From positions 1 to 64,000 of the forward strand of contig JAICXJ010000001.1 in the NCBI GenBank assembly GCA_025980465.1: DNA of 64,000 nucleotides. Reading direction: 5' to 3'. This stretch comes from Frankiales bacterium (lineage in GTDB: Bacteria > Actinomycetota > Actinomycetes > JAFAQI01). The notes beneath the pieces were generated by a model. That model saw only the letters and a list, made by a program, of their open reading frames with translations. It searched no databases and had not been told where the DNA came from. Every line of letters starts with the position of its first letter. The stretch's first letter is position 1. The position numbers and the translations under genes are program-made. Positions 41,959-49,733 of this stretch are shown piece by piece.

Positions 41959-42474
41959 TTAGCGGGATCTCCTGCCGGCGACGGTCATCGTCGACCCTGC
42001 GGGCTCGCCTGTCGAGGCCATCCCGAGCTTGCGGTGATCCCAGGAGCGGACCCGCTCCGTCTTGATTCGTACGGCGATGCGCTTGTTGAGCATCACCTCG
42101 ATGAATGGCTTGACGTCGTTCGAATACGGTCCGTAGTAGCGCTCCCACAGGTTGACCCCGATCCGCCAGAGCAGGTCCGGGTCCTCGCTGAGCTCCGCGG
42201 TGCCCTCGACCGACAGGCCCCGCAGCTCGTCGTACGTGGCACCGTCTTCGACGAGCAGGCTGACCCGCGGGTTCCGGCGGAGGTTCACCGCCTTCTGCGA
42301 CTTCGACTTCGTCTCGAAGCAGATCTCGCCGTCGACGATGGCGAACCACATCGCCACCAGGTGCGGCTGACCGTCGCGGCCGACGGTCGCGAGAGTCATC
42401 GACCGGGTGCCTGCCAGGAACTGATCGATCTCGTCGTCGCTGAGAACGATCTCCGCGCGTTGGTTGGCGCCCAC
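41959..42474 (-). CDS. PPOX-class (pyridoxamine oxidase fold) F420/flavin-binding protein
   Basis: A 171-aa split-barrel protein: EIDQFLAGTRSMTLATVGRDGQPHLVAMWFAIVDGEICFETKSKSQKAVNLRRNPRVSLLVEDGATYDELRGL matches the F420H2-dependent reductase/PPOX family across its length (the KSQKAVNLRRNP helix is the cofactor-phosphate contact). Starts at an ATG 4 bp after the nitronate monooxygenase gene. Members reduce or bind deazaflavin and flavin cofactors. It sits between nitronate monooxygenase and the importer genes. Confidence 0.82.
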   Translation of the reverse strand: MGANQRAEIVLSDDEIDQFLAGTRSMTLATVGRDGQPHLVAMWFAIVDGEICFETKSKSQKAVNLRRNPRVSLLVEDGATYDELRGLSVEGTAELSEDPDLLWRIGVNLWERYYGPYSNDVKPFIEVMLNKRIAVRIKTERVRSWDHRKLGMASTGEPAGSTMTVAGRRSR

Positions 42475-42478
42475 GACG

Positions 42479-43606
42479 TCAGCTTGCCGCCGAATTGTCG
42501 AGCAGGCCGGCGAGCCGCTCGGTGGTCGCGATCCACTCCTCCACCATCTCGAAAATGACTTCCTGGGCCGGGCGCACGTTGTTCATCCGTCCGACGATCT
42601 GCCCGACCGGGAAGCCGGACAGCTCCTTCGTGTGTGACCGGCTGACTCTGCGTGCCATCTCGCCCCAGAGCAGTCCCTGTAGCGGCATCGGCAGCGTCTT
42701 CGGTGCGTCCTCGGCCTCCCACGCGTCGGTCCACGCGGTCCGCAACTGGCGGGCCGGCTTGCCGGTCATCGCCTTGGACCGCACGGTCGAGCGGGAGTCG
42801 GCCGCGAGGAGGTTCTCGAGCGCCTCAGTGGCAGTGTCCGCTTCGGCGACGGTGAGCCAGATCGAACCGGTCCACACTCCCTGAGCACCGAGGGCAAGCC
42901 CGGCGGCCATCTGCCGGCCGGTGCCGATGCCGCCGGCCGCGAGCACCGGGAAGTCGGGCCCGACCGCGTCGACGATCTCCGGTACCAGCACCATCGTCGC
43001 GACGTCGCCGGTGTGGCCGCCCGCTTCGGTGCCCTGCGCAACGATCATGTCGACGCCGATGTCGACCTGCTTCTGGGCGTGGTGCTTGTTGCCGATCAGG
43101 GCCGCGACCAGTACGCCGTGGTCGTGCGCCTTGTCGACGACCTCCCTCGGCGGCGGGCCCAGCGCGTTGACGAGCAGCCGAACGCCGTCATGGCTCAAGG
43201 CGACATCCACTGAGCGGGTGGCCTGATCGTCGACGCCGAGACCGGCGGCGCGGGCGCGCTCGTGGAAGTCCTCGGGCAGCGGCGGGACGTTGTACTCGGC
43301 CAGCACCTTCTCGAGGTAGTCCCAGTGCTCCTGCGGGATCATCGCCCGGAGCTCAGCCTCGTCGGGCTGCTTGCCGCCCTTGCCGATGTAGTTGGCCGGC
43401 ATGACGAGGTCGACGCCGTACGGCTTGCCCTCGACGTGGTCGTCGATCCACTTCAGCTCGATCTCGAGTTCTTCGGGGGTGTAAGCAAGCGCTCCGAGCA
43501 CTCCGAATCCGCCTGCCCGGCTCACAGCCGCCACCACGTCCCGGCAGTGGGAGAAGGCAAAAATCGGGAACTCGATCCCGAACTTGTCGCATACCGGCGT
43601 TCGCAC
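42479..43606 (-). CDS. Nitronate monooxygenase/2-nitropropane dioxygenase-like FMN enzyme
   Basis: A 375-aa TIM-barrel flavoprotein: FPIFAFSHCRDVVAAVSRAGGFGVLGALAYTPEEL at the start, VDMIVAQGTEAGGHTGDVATMVLVPEIVDAV near 200-230, and VLAAGGIGTGRQMAAGLALGAQGVWTGS with the FMN-phosphate Gly-rich loop. GTG at 43606 with GGAG 5 nt before it; a GTG at 43621 is the alternative. The family oxidises nitronates or related carbanions and also includes enoyl reductase-like members. First gene of the minus run that leads through PPOX to the LIV importer, 31 bp after operator 6. Confidence 0.87.
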   Translation of the reverse strand: MRTPVCDKFGIEFPIFAFSHCRDVVAAVSRAGGFGVLGALAYTPEELEIELKWIDDHVEGKPYGVDLVMPANYIGKGGKQPDEAELRAMIPQEHWDYLEKVLAEYNVPPLPEDFHERARAAGLGVDDQATRSVDVALSHDGVRLLVNALGPPPREVVDKAHDHGVLVAALIGNKHHAQKQVDIGVDMIVAQGTEAGGHTGDVATMVLVPEIVDAVGPDFPVLAAGGIGTGRQMAAGLALGAQGVWTGSIWLTVAEADTATEALENLLAADSRSTVRSKAMTGKPARQLRTAWTDAWEAEDAPKTLPMPLQGLLWGEMARRVSRSHTKELSGFPVGQIVGRMNNVRPAQEVIFEMVEEWIATTERLAGLLDNSAAS

Positions 43607-43637
43607 TCGTGCTCCGTTCACTTGCGCATCGGAAGTT

Positions 43638-43654
43638 TCTGACGGGTCGTCAGG
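43638..43654. promoter_or_regulatory. Operator site 6, TCTGACG-GGT-CGTCAGG
   Basis: A 7-3-7 inverted repeat with one terminal mismatch in the 79-bp divergent spacer. It is followed by an extra direct half site GCGTCAGG (43658-43665). It can control the nitronate monooxygenase/importer run on the minus strand and the nitroreductase on the plus strand. Confidence 0.72.
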
Positions 43655-43685
43655 TTGCGTCAGGTTGCAGAGTACGGTGCTTCGC

Positions 43686-44159
43686 GTGACCTCACAACGC
43701 TCCTCCGAGTTCACCACGCCTGACCGCTCCGAGATTCCGGCGATCAGCGCCTCCCACGTGGCGATGATGGAGGCCTCGGATGACGACAGGGTGTGGGTCT
43801 GGGTCAACATGCACCACGTTGTGCTCCGCACCATCGGACGGCGCAGCGGCACCGAGCACAAGGTTGCGCTGCCGTTCTGGCGCGATCCCGGCGGCCAGCG
43901 GATCGTGGTGGCATCGTTCTCCGGCGCACCGAAGGACCCGGCCTGGTACCTCAACCTTGCCGATCGCGCCGCGAACCCTGAGGTCTACGTGCGGGTGCAG
44001 GGCGGCGCCTACTGGTCGGTGCCGGAGGTGCTGGAGGGGTCGGAGTACGACGCGATCTGGCAGGGCCTGATCGCCGACCGGCCGCACTACGCGGACTACC
44101 AGGCCGACACCGAACGCCGGATCCCGCTGGTCCGCCTCCCGCAGACCCGCCCGGTCTGA
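43686..44159 (+). CDS. Deazaflavin (F420)-dependent nitroreductase family protein
   Basis: A 157-aa protein of the Ddn family: HHVVLRTIGRRSGTEHKVALPFWRDPGGQRIVVASFSGAPKDPAWYLNLADRAANPEVYVRVQGG is the family core, with the RRSG and NP-V motifs that contact F420. These enzymes reduce quinones, nitro groups or activated alkenes with F420H2. The GTG at 43686 lies 31 bp after operator 6. Single gene; the next gene is on the opposite strand. Confidence 0.87.
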   Translation: MTSQRSSEFTTPDRSEIPAISASHVAMMEASDDDRVWVWVNMHHVVLRTIGRRSGTEHKVALPFWRDPGGQRIVVASFSGAPKDPAWYLNLADRAANPEVYVRVQGGAYWSVPEVLEGSEYDAIWQGLIADRPHYADYQADTERRIPLVRLPQTRPV

Positions 44160-44218
44160 ATCCGCTGTCAAGTCGCCGGCACATCGCGATCGCCAACGGC
44201 AGCACCCTGGTCTAGCTC

Positions 44219-44515
44219 TCAGTGAGTTCCTTCCACCGGATGGAACTCGATGCGGTAGACGAGGGTGTCGTCGTCGATCGGACCGGCGTGCGCAGCGCGC
44301 TGGCGGAGCGTCTTACGGTCGGGCTCGCCTGAGCGCCGCACATCGCCAGTGGTGATGTCTCGAAACGGCATCAGCTCGATCGAGTCGACTTCGACGGTTG
44401 CGAACCCGACGGTGTAGCGGCCGCCCACTTTCACCTGCGGACGCTGCCAGAGTCGGATCGAGACGGTGATGTCGCCGGCAGCGACGCCGTCTCGCAGCTC
44501 GCGACTGAACTGCAC
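44219..44515 (-). CDS. ASCH/PUA-like domain small protein
   Basis: A 98-aa protein: FSRELRDGVAAGDITVSIRLWQRPQVKVGGRYTVG and ATVEVDSIELMPFRDI give the short beta-barrel of ASCH (PUA-like) RNA-binding domains, including the helix that carries the conserved Arg/Gly. Function in this family is usually unknown; RNA binding or nucleoside hydrolysis is known for a few members. Isolated on the minus strand between the nitroreductase and P450 genes. The 168-bp spacer downstream of 44515 shows no gene. Confidence 0.65.
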   Translation of the reverse strand: MQFSRELRDGVAAGDITVSIRLWQRPQVKVGGRYTVGFATVEVDSIELMPFRDITTGDVRRSGEPDRKTLRQRAAHAGPIDDDTLVYRIEFHPVEGTH

Positions 44516-44683
44516 CGCGCGATCCTAAGACCGATGACGTCACCGGAACCCAAGCACGCTGTCGCCCGTCGTATCGATGTGAGGCCGGTGACGGGTGCCG
44601 ACGGTCTCGGTGACCTCGCTGATCCTGTGCCCGCTACCGACTCCAGCAGGCGGTGCTTTCGGCGCTGAGCCGGGCGCGTGGCG

Positions 44684-45865
44684 TCACGACAGGGACACCG
44701 GCAGCGCCTTGAAGCTGTTGTTGAGGTTGGAGCGCAGCCGCTGCGGCTCGCCGGTCAGTTCAACCGTGGTGAACCGCGAGAGCAGCTCCGCGAGGAAGAT
44801 CCGGCCTTCCAGTCGAGCGAGGTGCACCCCGACGCAGAAGTGCTCGGCCTGCCCGAACGACAGGTGCCGGTTCGGCGATCGGCGTACGTCGAACGCCTGG
44901 CCGTCCTCGAAGACATCCTCATCGCGGTTCGCGGAGGTGTAGTACATCGCGACGGCATCACCGGCTTTGATCCGCTGGCCGCGGATCTCGGTGTCCTCCG
45001 TCGCGGTTCGGCGGAAGTAGTGCAGCGGGTTGGCCCAGCGAACGATCTCCTCGATGGCGGAGGGGATGAGTGATCGATCCCCGCGCAGCGCCTCGAACTG
45101 GTCAGGATGATCCAGGAGGGCGAGCAGCCCGGACGACAACATCGTCTGTGTCGTGTCCTGTCCGGCGGTGACAAGTTGGACGAACAGCTTCGCGAACTCG
45201 ACGGCATCGATCGTGCGCAGCAGCGCGTCCGTGAGGTCGCCGCCGGCCTCGGCGATCCCGGCCGCCTCGCGGTCCAGGGCGAACTGGTAGGCGTACATGC
45301 CCATCTCGGCGCTCGCCGTGCCCGCCGCGCCAGGTTCGCTGGCGTAGTCGGGATCCTGGCCGTGGGTGACTCGCTCGGCGAGTGCATGCACGTGCTCCCA
45401 GTCGGCGCGCGGGAGTCCCATGAAGGCACCGATCACGCGCGTCGGCAGCGGCGCTGCGACCTCGTTGACGAACTCGACCTGTTTCGCCTCGGCTGCCTGG
45501 TCGAAGATCGACCGGCAGATGTCGCGGATGCCATCGGCGAGCCGGCCGACCTCCCGCGGCGTCATACGTGAGGTGATCGGTTTGCGGACCTGCCGATGGC
45601 GGGGCGGATCCATGGCGAGCAACATCCCGCGCATCTGCTCGAGCTGGTCCTCGGCGAGATCGCCCAGCACGATTCCCTTCTGGGCCGAGGAGAACAACAG
45701 CGGCTGGCGTGCGACGGTCTCGACATCGCGATGCTTGAGGATCGCCCAGTAGCCCCCCGATTCATCCATGGGCTGCCAGTGCACCGGGTCGGTTGCGCGC
45801 AGCTCGGTCAGGTAGTCGTGCGGCGGTCCGCCGAGATAGGTGTCCGGGTCGGAGAGGTCGATCAC
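44684..45865 (-). CDS. Cytochrome P450
   Basis: A 393-aa soluble P450: I-helix LVTAGQDTTQTML, ExxR pair EEIVRWANPLHYFRR, heme loop SFGQAEHFCVGVHLARLE with the Cys ligand. The FGQAEHFCVG loop differs slightly from FGxGxHxCxG. SSANRDE-type text MYYTSANRDEDVF matches CYPs of lipid/terpene oxidation in actinobacteria. Starts at a GTG overlapping the cupin stop (GTGA); the longer upstream frame is a shadow. Last gene of the minus operon esterase, cupin, P450. Confidence 0.88.
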   Translation of the reverse strand: MIDLSDPDTYLGGPPHDYLTELRATDPVHWQPMDESGGYWAILKHRDVETVARQPLLFSSAQKGIVLGDLAEDQLEQMRGMLLAMDPPRHRQVRKPITSRMTPREVGRLADGIRDICRSIFDQAAEAKQVEFVNEVAAPLPTRVIGAFMGLPRADWEHVHALAERVTHGQDPDYASEPGAAGTASAEMGMYAYQFALDREAAGIAEAGGDLTDALLRTIDAVEFAKLFVQLVTAGQDTTQTMLSSGLLALLDHPDQFEALRGDRSLIPSAIEEIVRWANPLHYFRRTATEDTEIRGQRIKAGDAVAMYYTSANRDEDVFEDGQAFDVRRSPNRHLSFGQAEHFCVGVHLARLEGRIFLAELLSRFTTVELTGEPQRLRSNLNNSFKALPVSLS

Positions 45866-46320
45866 TTCTCGACGACGGCCGGCCGCCCGAAGCCCTGCGC
45901 CTCGGCCAGCGCGAAGTACGCCTTGAGTGTCGACGCCCCGTCGGTGACCGACTCGACGTTGCCGTTGGCGTCGAGGTTGAGGTTGCAGCCGTACATCTGG
46001 AACCACGCCCGGGTGTTGTCCTCGAGCACGGTCAAGGTGTGGACCGATCCGGCCGGCTCGTAGAGGAACGACCCGGCCGTGTTGACGTAGTCGTACTCCT
46101 TGTACTTCCACGCCCCCGACGTCGTGTAGCCGAAGACCGGCCCGGTGTGCCGGTGGGTCTGCACCTCGAAGTTCGACTGGAAGATGTTCTCGACGACCCA
46201 CAGGCCCTCGGCCTCGTCGATGAGGATCACCTTCATCTTGTTGCCGCCGCCGTACTCGACGAACGGCAGGTCGTCGCTGCCGATGTGGATGGCGAGCGGT
46301 AGGTCCGCAGTAGCAGTCAT
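45862..46320 (-). CDS. Cupin (2,4'-dihydroxyacetophenone dioxygenase-like)
   Basis: A 152-aa single-domain cupin: VENIFQSNFEVQTHRHTGPVFGYTTSGAWKYKEYDYVNTAGSFLYEPAGSVHTLTV contains the first metal motif (H-R-H with a downstream Glu) and second motif (PAGSVHT). It matches the 2,4'-dihydroxyacetophenone dioxygenase/ChrR-like cupin group, whose members cleave aryl ketones with Fe(II). Coupled by ATGA to the secreted esterase upstream and by GTGA to the P450 downstream. Confidence 0.82.
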   Translation of the reverse strand: MTATADLPLAIHIGSDDLPFVEYGGGNKMKVILIDEAEGLWVVENIFQSNFEVQTHRHTGPVFGYTTSGAWKYKEYDYVNTAGSFLYEPAGSVHTLTVLEDNTRAWFQMYGCNLNLDANGNVESVTDGASTLKAYFALAEAQGFGRPAVVEK

Positions 46321-48467
46321 GCCACGAACCGTACGACGTGACGGCCCTGGGGTACATGGACGACGCGGTTTGCGGCCGGGAGGACGACCGTCGTTGTTCC
46401 GTCGGTGACGATCCGAAGCGTGACCTGCTCGCCGGCACGCAAGCCGGCAGCCCGCAGCAGGACGGTCAGCCGTCTGACGTTCGTGAGCCGCAACCGGATG
46501 ACGGGTCGGGGCGCCGGTCGCGAGGTGCGGGTCCAGGTGAGCTGGGTCGCGACGCCCGGTCCTGGTCCGCTGCTGAGGGCGACCTGTCGTGACGTGTGGG
46601 TCTTGATGCCTCGCTCCGGACGCTCGCCGGACAACGCGCTGATTCGTGCCAACCGGGTCTTGATGCGAGCCTTCACATCGCGCAGCCAGTAGTCACCGGT
46701 CGTGCCGACGCCGTACGCCGGCAGTTGGGTGACCGAGATCCCGCCGCCGGTCGCGAATCGGGTCGAGAACGCATCTTGGCTGTTGCTCGGTGTCCAGACG
46801 AACTGGAACTGTCCCGGATTGTGAACTCGTTTGTCGCGGCCCATGAACTTCGCGGCGTCGGCGAAGGAGTCGGCGAGTTCGAAGGCGACGTGGTCGACGG
46901 CGGGCCACAGCAGCCACCGATACCGATCCCCGAGAGCGGCGAGGGCATCGGCCTCGGCCTTCTCGATCGTCACCGGCACAAGTTCGTCGGCGGCACCGCC
47001 GGCGAGATACACCGGGACCCAGCGCAGGTTCGCGAGCGCGGCGACGTCACCGACGGCTCCCGCCAGCGTCACGGCTTTCGCGAACAGGTCCGGATGCTCC
47101 ATCGCGAGCTGGTTGGTGCCGAGGCCGCCCATCGAGTATCCGGAAAGGACGGTGCGGTTCGGATCGAGCGAGTACGCCTGCGCCACCTGGTGCCACACCT
47201 GCCAGAAGTCGAGCTCGGCGTAGTCGAAGTAGTTGCCATCCGGCCCGCGGCCGAGTGTCGTCACACAGATCGAGTGCCGGTCCTCGCAGGCGAGCTTGCT
47301 GAAATGCGGCGTCGTCGCGGCGTACTGGTTCTGGTTCTGCGTGAGCGAATGCAGCAGGAAGGTGAGTGGCGCGGGGTGGCCCGGGCGGTACGACGTCGGG
47401 ACGTACACCGCGTAAGGCTGGATCCGGCCGAGGTAGTTGGGCTTGCCGTCGGCGATCGTCGCGGGCGTGGTGACGATTCCCGGACCCAGGTTCACGTCGG
47501 AGACATACCAGCGATCGCTCCATCCGCGGGGTCGCAGCTGCGGGGTGCGGATCCGCCGGGCGAGCTGCCGCCAGTCGATGAGTGTCGAGAACGGCGCGAC
47601 ATTGCCGGTCGCGAGATCAGCGGTCTGCGTCGCGTCGTCCCAGAAGTCGTCGCTGATCGGCTCTTGGCTGCGATGACGGAAGGTGACGTTGTACACCGCG
47701 GTCTGCGTCGGCAGCGCGTCGGCGGGTCGCGCGAAGCCGGTGCCGGCAGTGTCGGCGAGGCCGGCCGCCAGCCGGATCCGCCAGGTCCCGCGGGGGTGCA
47801 GCACGTTGGTCGGGACCCGAACGACGAAGGACTGCGCGGCCCGGTCGACGACGGTATGCAGCCGGGCGAGGATCTCGCCGGTGACGACGTTGACCAGCTG
47901 GGCACCCTGACTCGACACGATGAGGGCGGTGTCGATCCCTGGGGAGTGCACGCCGGCGCCGCCGGGCCAGTTGGACTCGCCTGTCGTCGCGCTGGCGTCG
48001 CGATCGAAGGTCCATTCCGCGATCGGCACCGCGGGGTTGGCGAGGGTGTTCCAGTCGACCCGCCAGTACGTCGCGTGCGGGCGCGATAGCGCCGCGGCCC
48101 GAAAGATGTCGGCGCCGTTGCCGTGCGCCGCCCCGGGCGGGTAGGTATAGGTGCCGAAGCTCGGCGACCCTGCCGTGACCGAGATGTCGCCGGTCGACGC
48201 CGTGGTCGTCCCGTGGTCGTCATAGAGCCAGTCGGTCCAGTACAGCCCGCCGTCGGCCAGTCGGCCGGTGCCCGACGTCCGCGGAAACGCGGTGTTGCTT
48301 CCCGGCCAGCCGGCCGCCGCCGGAAGCCTTGGCTCGGCGGCATACAGCGCCCGCGGCGCATCCGCCGGCAGCCCGCCGTTGTGGCCGGCAGCTAACGCCG
48401 CCGGCGCGTTCGCCAGCACAAATCCGGCGGTGACCACGGCGAGGAATCGAGTGCGCACAGAATCCAT
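46317..48467 (-). CDS. Secreted alpha/beta-hydrolase (esterase/peptidase-like)
   Basis: A 716-aa exported protein. Residues 1-27 form a signal peptide ending AALAA. Residues about 40-345 are a beta-rich domain of unknown type. The catalytic domain begins near 350 (PYAVYVPTSYRPGHPAPLTFLLHS) with the nucleophile elbow GYSMGG (Ser445 in 443-448). C-terminal GEQVTLRIVTDG suggests a final beta-sandwich. It likely cleaves an ester or amide outside the cell and feeds the pathway. Its ATG is 1 bp from operator 7, which implies a leaderless or very short leader transcript. Confidence 0.72.
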   Translation of the reverse strand: MDSVRTRFLAVVTAGFVLANAPAALAAGHNGGLPADAPRALYAAEPRLPAAAGWPGSNTAFPRTSGTGRLADGGLYWTDWLYDDHGTTTASTGDISVTAGSPSFGTYTYPPGAAHGNGADIFRAAALSRPHATYWRVDWNTLANPAVPIAEWTFDRDASATTGESNWPGGAGVHSPGIDTALIVSSQGAQLVNVVTGEILARLHTVVDRAAQSFVVRVPTNVLHPRGTWRIRLAAGLADTAGTGFARPADALPTQTAVYNVTFRHRSQEPISDDFWDDATQTADLATGNVAPFSTLIDWRQLARRIRTPQLRPRGWSDRWYVSDVNLGPGIVTTPATIADGKPNYLGRIQPYAVYVPTSYRPGHPAPLTFLLHSLTQNQNQYAATTPHFSKLACEDRHSICVTTLGRGPDGNYFDYAELDFWQVWHQVAQAYSLDPNRTVLSGYSMGGLGTNQLAMEHPDLFAKAVTLAGAVGDVAALANLRWVPVYLAGGAADELVPVTIEKAEADALAALGDRYRWLLWPAVDHVAFELADSFADAAKFMGRDKRVHNPGQFQFVWTPSNSQDAFSTRFATGGGISVTQLPAYGVGTTGDYWLRDVKARIKTRLARISALSGERPERGIKTHTSRQVALSSGPGPGVATQLTWTRTSRPAPRPVIRLRLTNVRRLTVLLRAAGLRAGEQVTLRIVTDGTTTVVLPAANRVVHVPQGRHVVRFVA

Positions 48468-48468
48468 T

Positions 48469-48485
48469 TCTGACGGGGCGTCAGG
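48469..48485. promoter_or_regulatory. Operator site 7, TCTGACG-GGG-CGTCAGG
   Basis: A 7-3-7 inverted repeat with one terminal mismatch. It abuts the minus-strand esterase ATG (48465-48467) and lies 20 bp before the plus-strand amidohydrolase ATG at 48506. The whole divergent spacer is 38 bp, so both transcripts start within or next to the operator. Confidence 0.75.
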
Positions 48486-48505
48486 TTTGGAGATAAAGTC
48501 TAGAC

Positions 48506-49723
48506 ATGGACGAGTTCCCCCGGATCATCTCGGTCGACGACCACGTCGTTGAGCCGCCCAACCTGTGGCAGGACCGGCTACCGGCCGCGATGAAGGAACG
48601 CGGTCCGAAGATGGTCTTCGCCCCGAAGGGCGATGTGAGCTTTGTCGGCGGCAAGCTGACCGTGTCGATGGGCGAACCCGGGAGCGGCCCCGACGTTGCC
48701 TGGTGGACCTACGAGGATCTCCGCCGGCCATTGATGCGACTCGACGCCTCGGTCGGCTACGACCGCGACGAGGTGGACCTGCGGCTGGTCAACTACGACC
48801 AGATGCGCACCGGCGCCTACTCGATGAAAGAGCGTCTCGAAGACATGGACGCCAACTGGACCGACGCCCAGATGTGCTTCCCGACGTTCCCGCGCTTCTG
48901 CGGCCAGACCTTCCTCGAGGCCAAGGACAAAGAGGTCGCGCTCGAGTGTGTGAAGGCCTACAACGACTTCCAGGTCGAGGAGTGGTGCGGGTCGGCTGAC
49001 GGCCGGATGATCCCGCTGATCATCGTGCCGTTGTGGGACGCGCAGCTCGCCGCGGATGAGGTACGCCGAAACGCCGCGCGCGGCGTGCGGGCCACCTGCT
49101 TCAGCGAGATCCCGCCCTTCCTCGGGCTGCCCAGCGTTCACGACAAGAACAAGTACTGGGACCCTTTCTTCGCAGCATGCGAGGAGACCGGGACCGTCAT
49201 CAACATGCACATCGGGTCATCGTCGAAGATGCCCTCGACCTCGGCCGACGCACCGGCTGCGGTCGGATCGACGCTGACGTTCGCGAACTCCTGCTACTCA
49301 CTCGTCGACTGGCTGATGTGCGGCGCGCTAGAGCGATTCCCGAAGCTTCAGATCGCCTACTCCGAGGGTTCGATCGGCTGGATCCCGTACGTGCTGCATC
49401 GGGCCGACGTGGTGTGGGAGGAGAACCGCGGCTGGGGTGGCGTGGCCGACACCGTGAAGCGGCCGCCGAGCGAGCTGTACTTCGAGCATGTCCTCGGCTG
49501 CTTCTTCGACGACCCGCACGGCTTGCTCAACCTCGACCACATCGGCGTGAACAACGTCGCCTACGAGAGTGACTACCCGCACTCCGACTCGACCTGGCCG
49601 AACACCCGGGCAGTCGCCGAGGAGCAGATGAAGCACCTCGACCGCGACGTAGTCGAGAAGATCGTTCGAGGTAACGCGATCCGGGTCTATGACCTGACCC
49701 CCGAAGGCCGCTGGAAGGGCTAA
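48506..49723 (+). CDS. Amidohydrolase 2 family protein (TIM-barrel metal hydrolase/decarboxylase)
   Basis: A 405-aa protein with the ACMSD/amidohydrolase-2 fold: ISVDDHVVEPPNLWQDRLP at the start (metal His/Asp), YWDPFFAACEETGTVINMHIGSSS in the middle, LERFPKLQIAYSEGSIGWIPYVLHRAD, and YESDYPHSDSTWPN near the end with the catalytic Asp. Such enzymes hydrolyse or decarboxylate activated acids. First gene of a plus operon controlled by operator 7, followed by D-aminoacylase-like, DABB, LLM and cyclase genes. Confidence 0.87.
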   Translation: MDEFPRIISVDDHVVEPPNLWQDRLPAAMKERGPKMVFAPKGDVSFVGGKLTVSMGEPGSGPDVAWWTYEDLRRPLMRLDASVGYDRDEVDLRLVNYDQMRTGAYSMKERLEDMDANWTDAQMCFPTFPRFCGQTFLEAKDKEVALECVKAYNDFQVEEWCGSADGRMIPLIIVPLWDAQLAADEVRRNAARGVRATCFSEIPPFLGLPSVHDKNKYWDPFFAACEETGTVINMHIGSSSKMPSTSADAPAAVGSTLTFANSCYSLVDWLMCGALERFPKLQIAYSEGSIGWIPYVLHRADVVWEENRGWGGVADTVKRPPSELYFEHVLGCFFDDPHGLLNLDHIGVNNVAYESDYPHSDSTWPNTRAVAEEQMKHLDRDVVEKIVRGNAIRVYDLTPEGRWKG

Positions 49724-49733
49724 GAGTTCCACG

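Noticed and set aside
40873-42558. Long plus-strand open frame of 561 aa
   Set aside because: It is the antisense shadow of the substrate-binding and PPOX genes; its composition is Arg/Gly/Pro/Ala-rich and it has no recognisable domain.
43044-43054. A further hairpin-family arm (ACGATCATG) inside the nitronate monooxygenase gene
   Set aside because: Only a short single arm within a coding sequence, with no matching partner arm.
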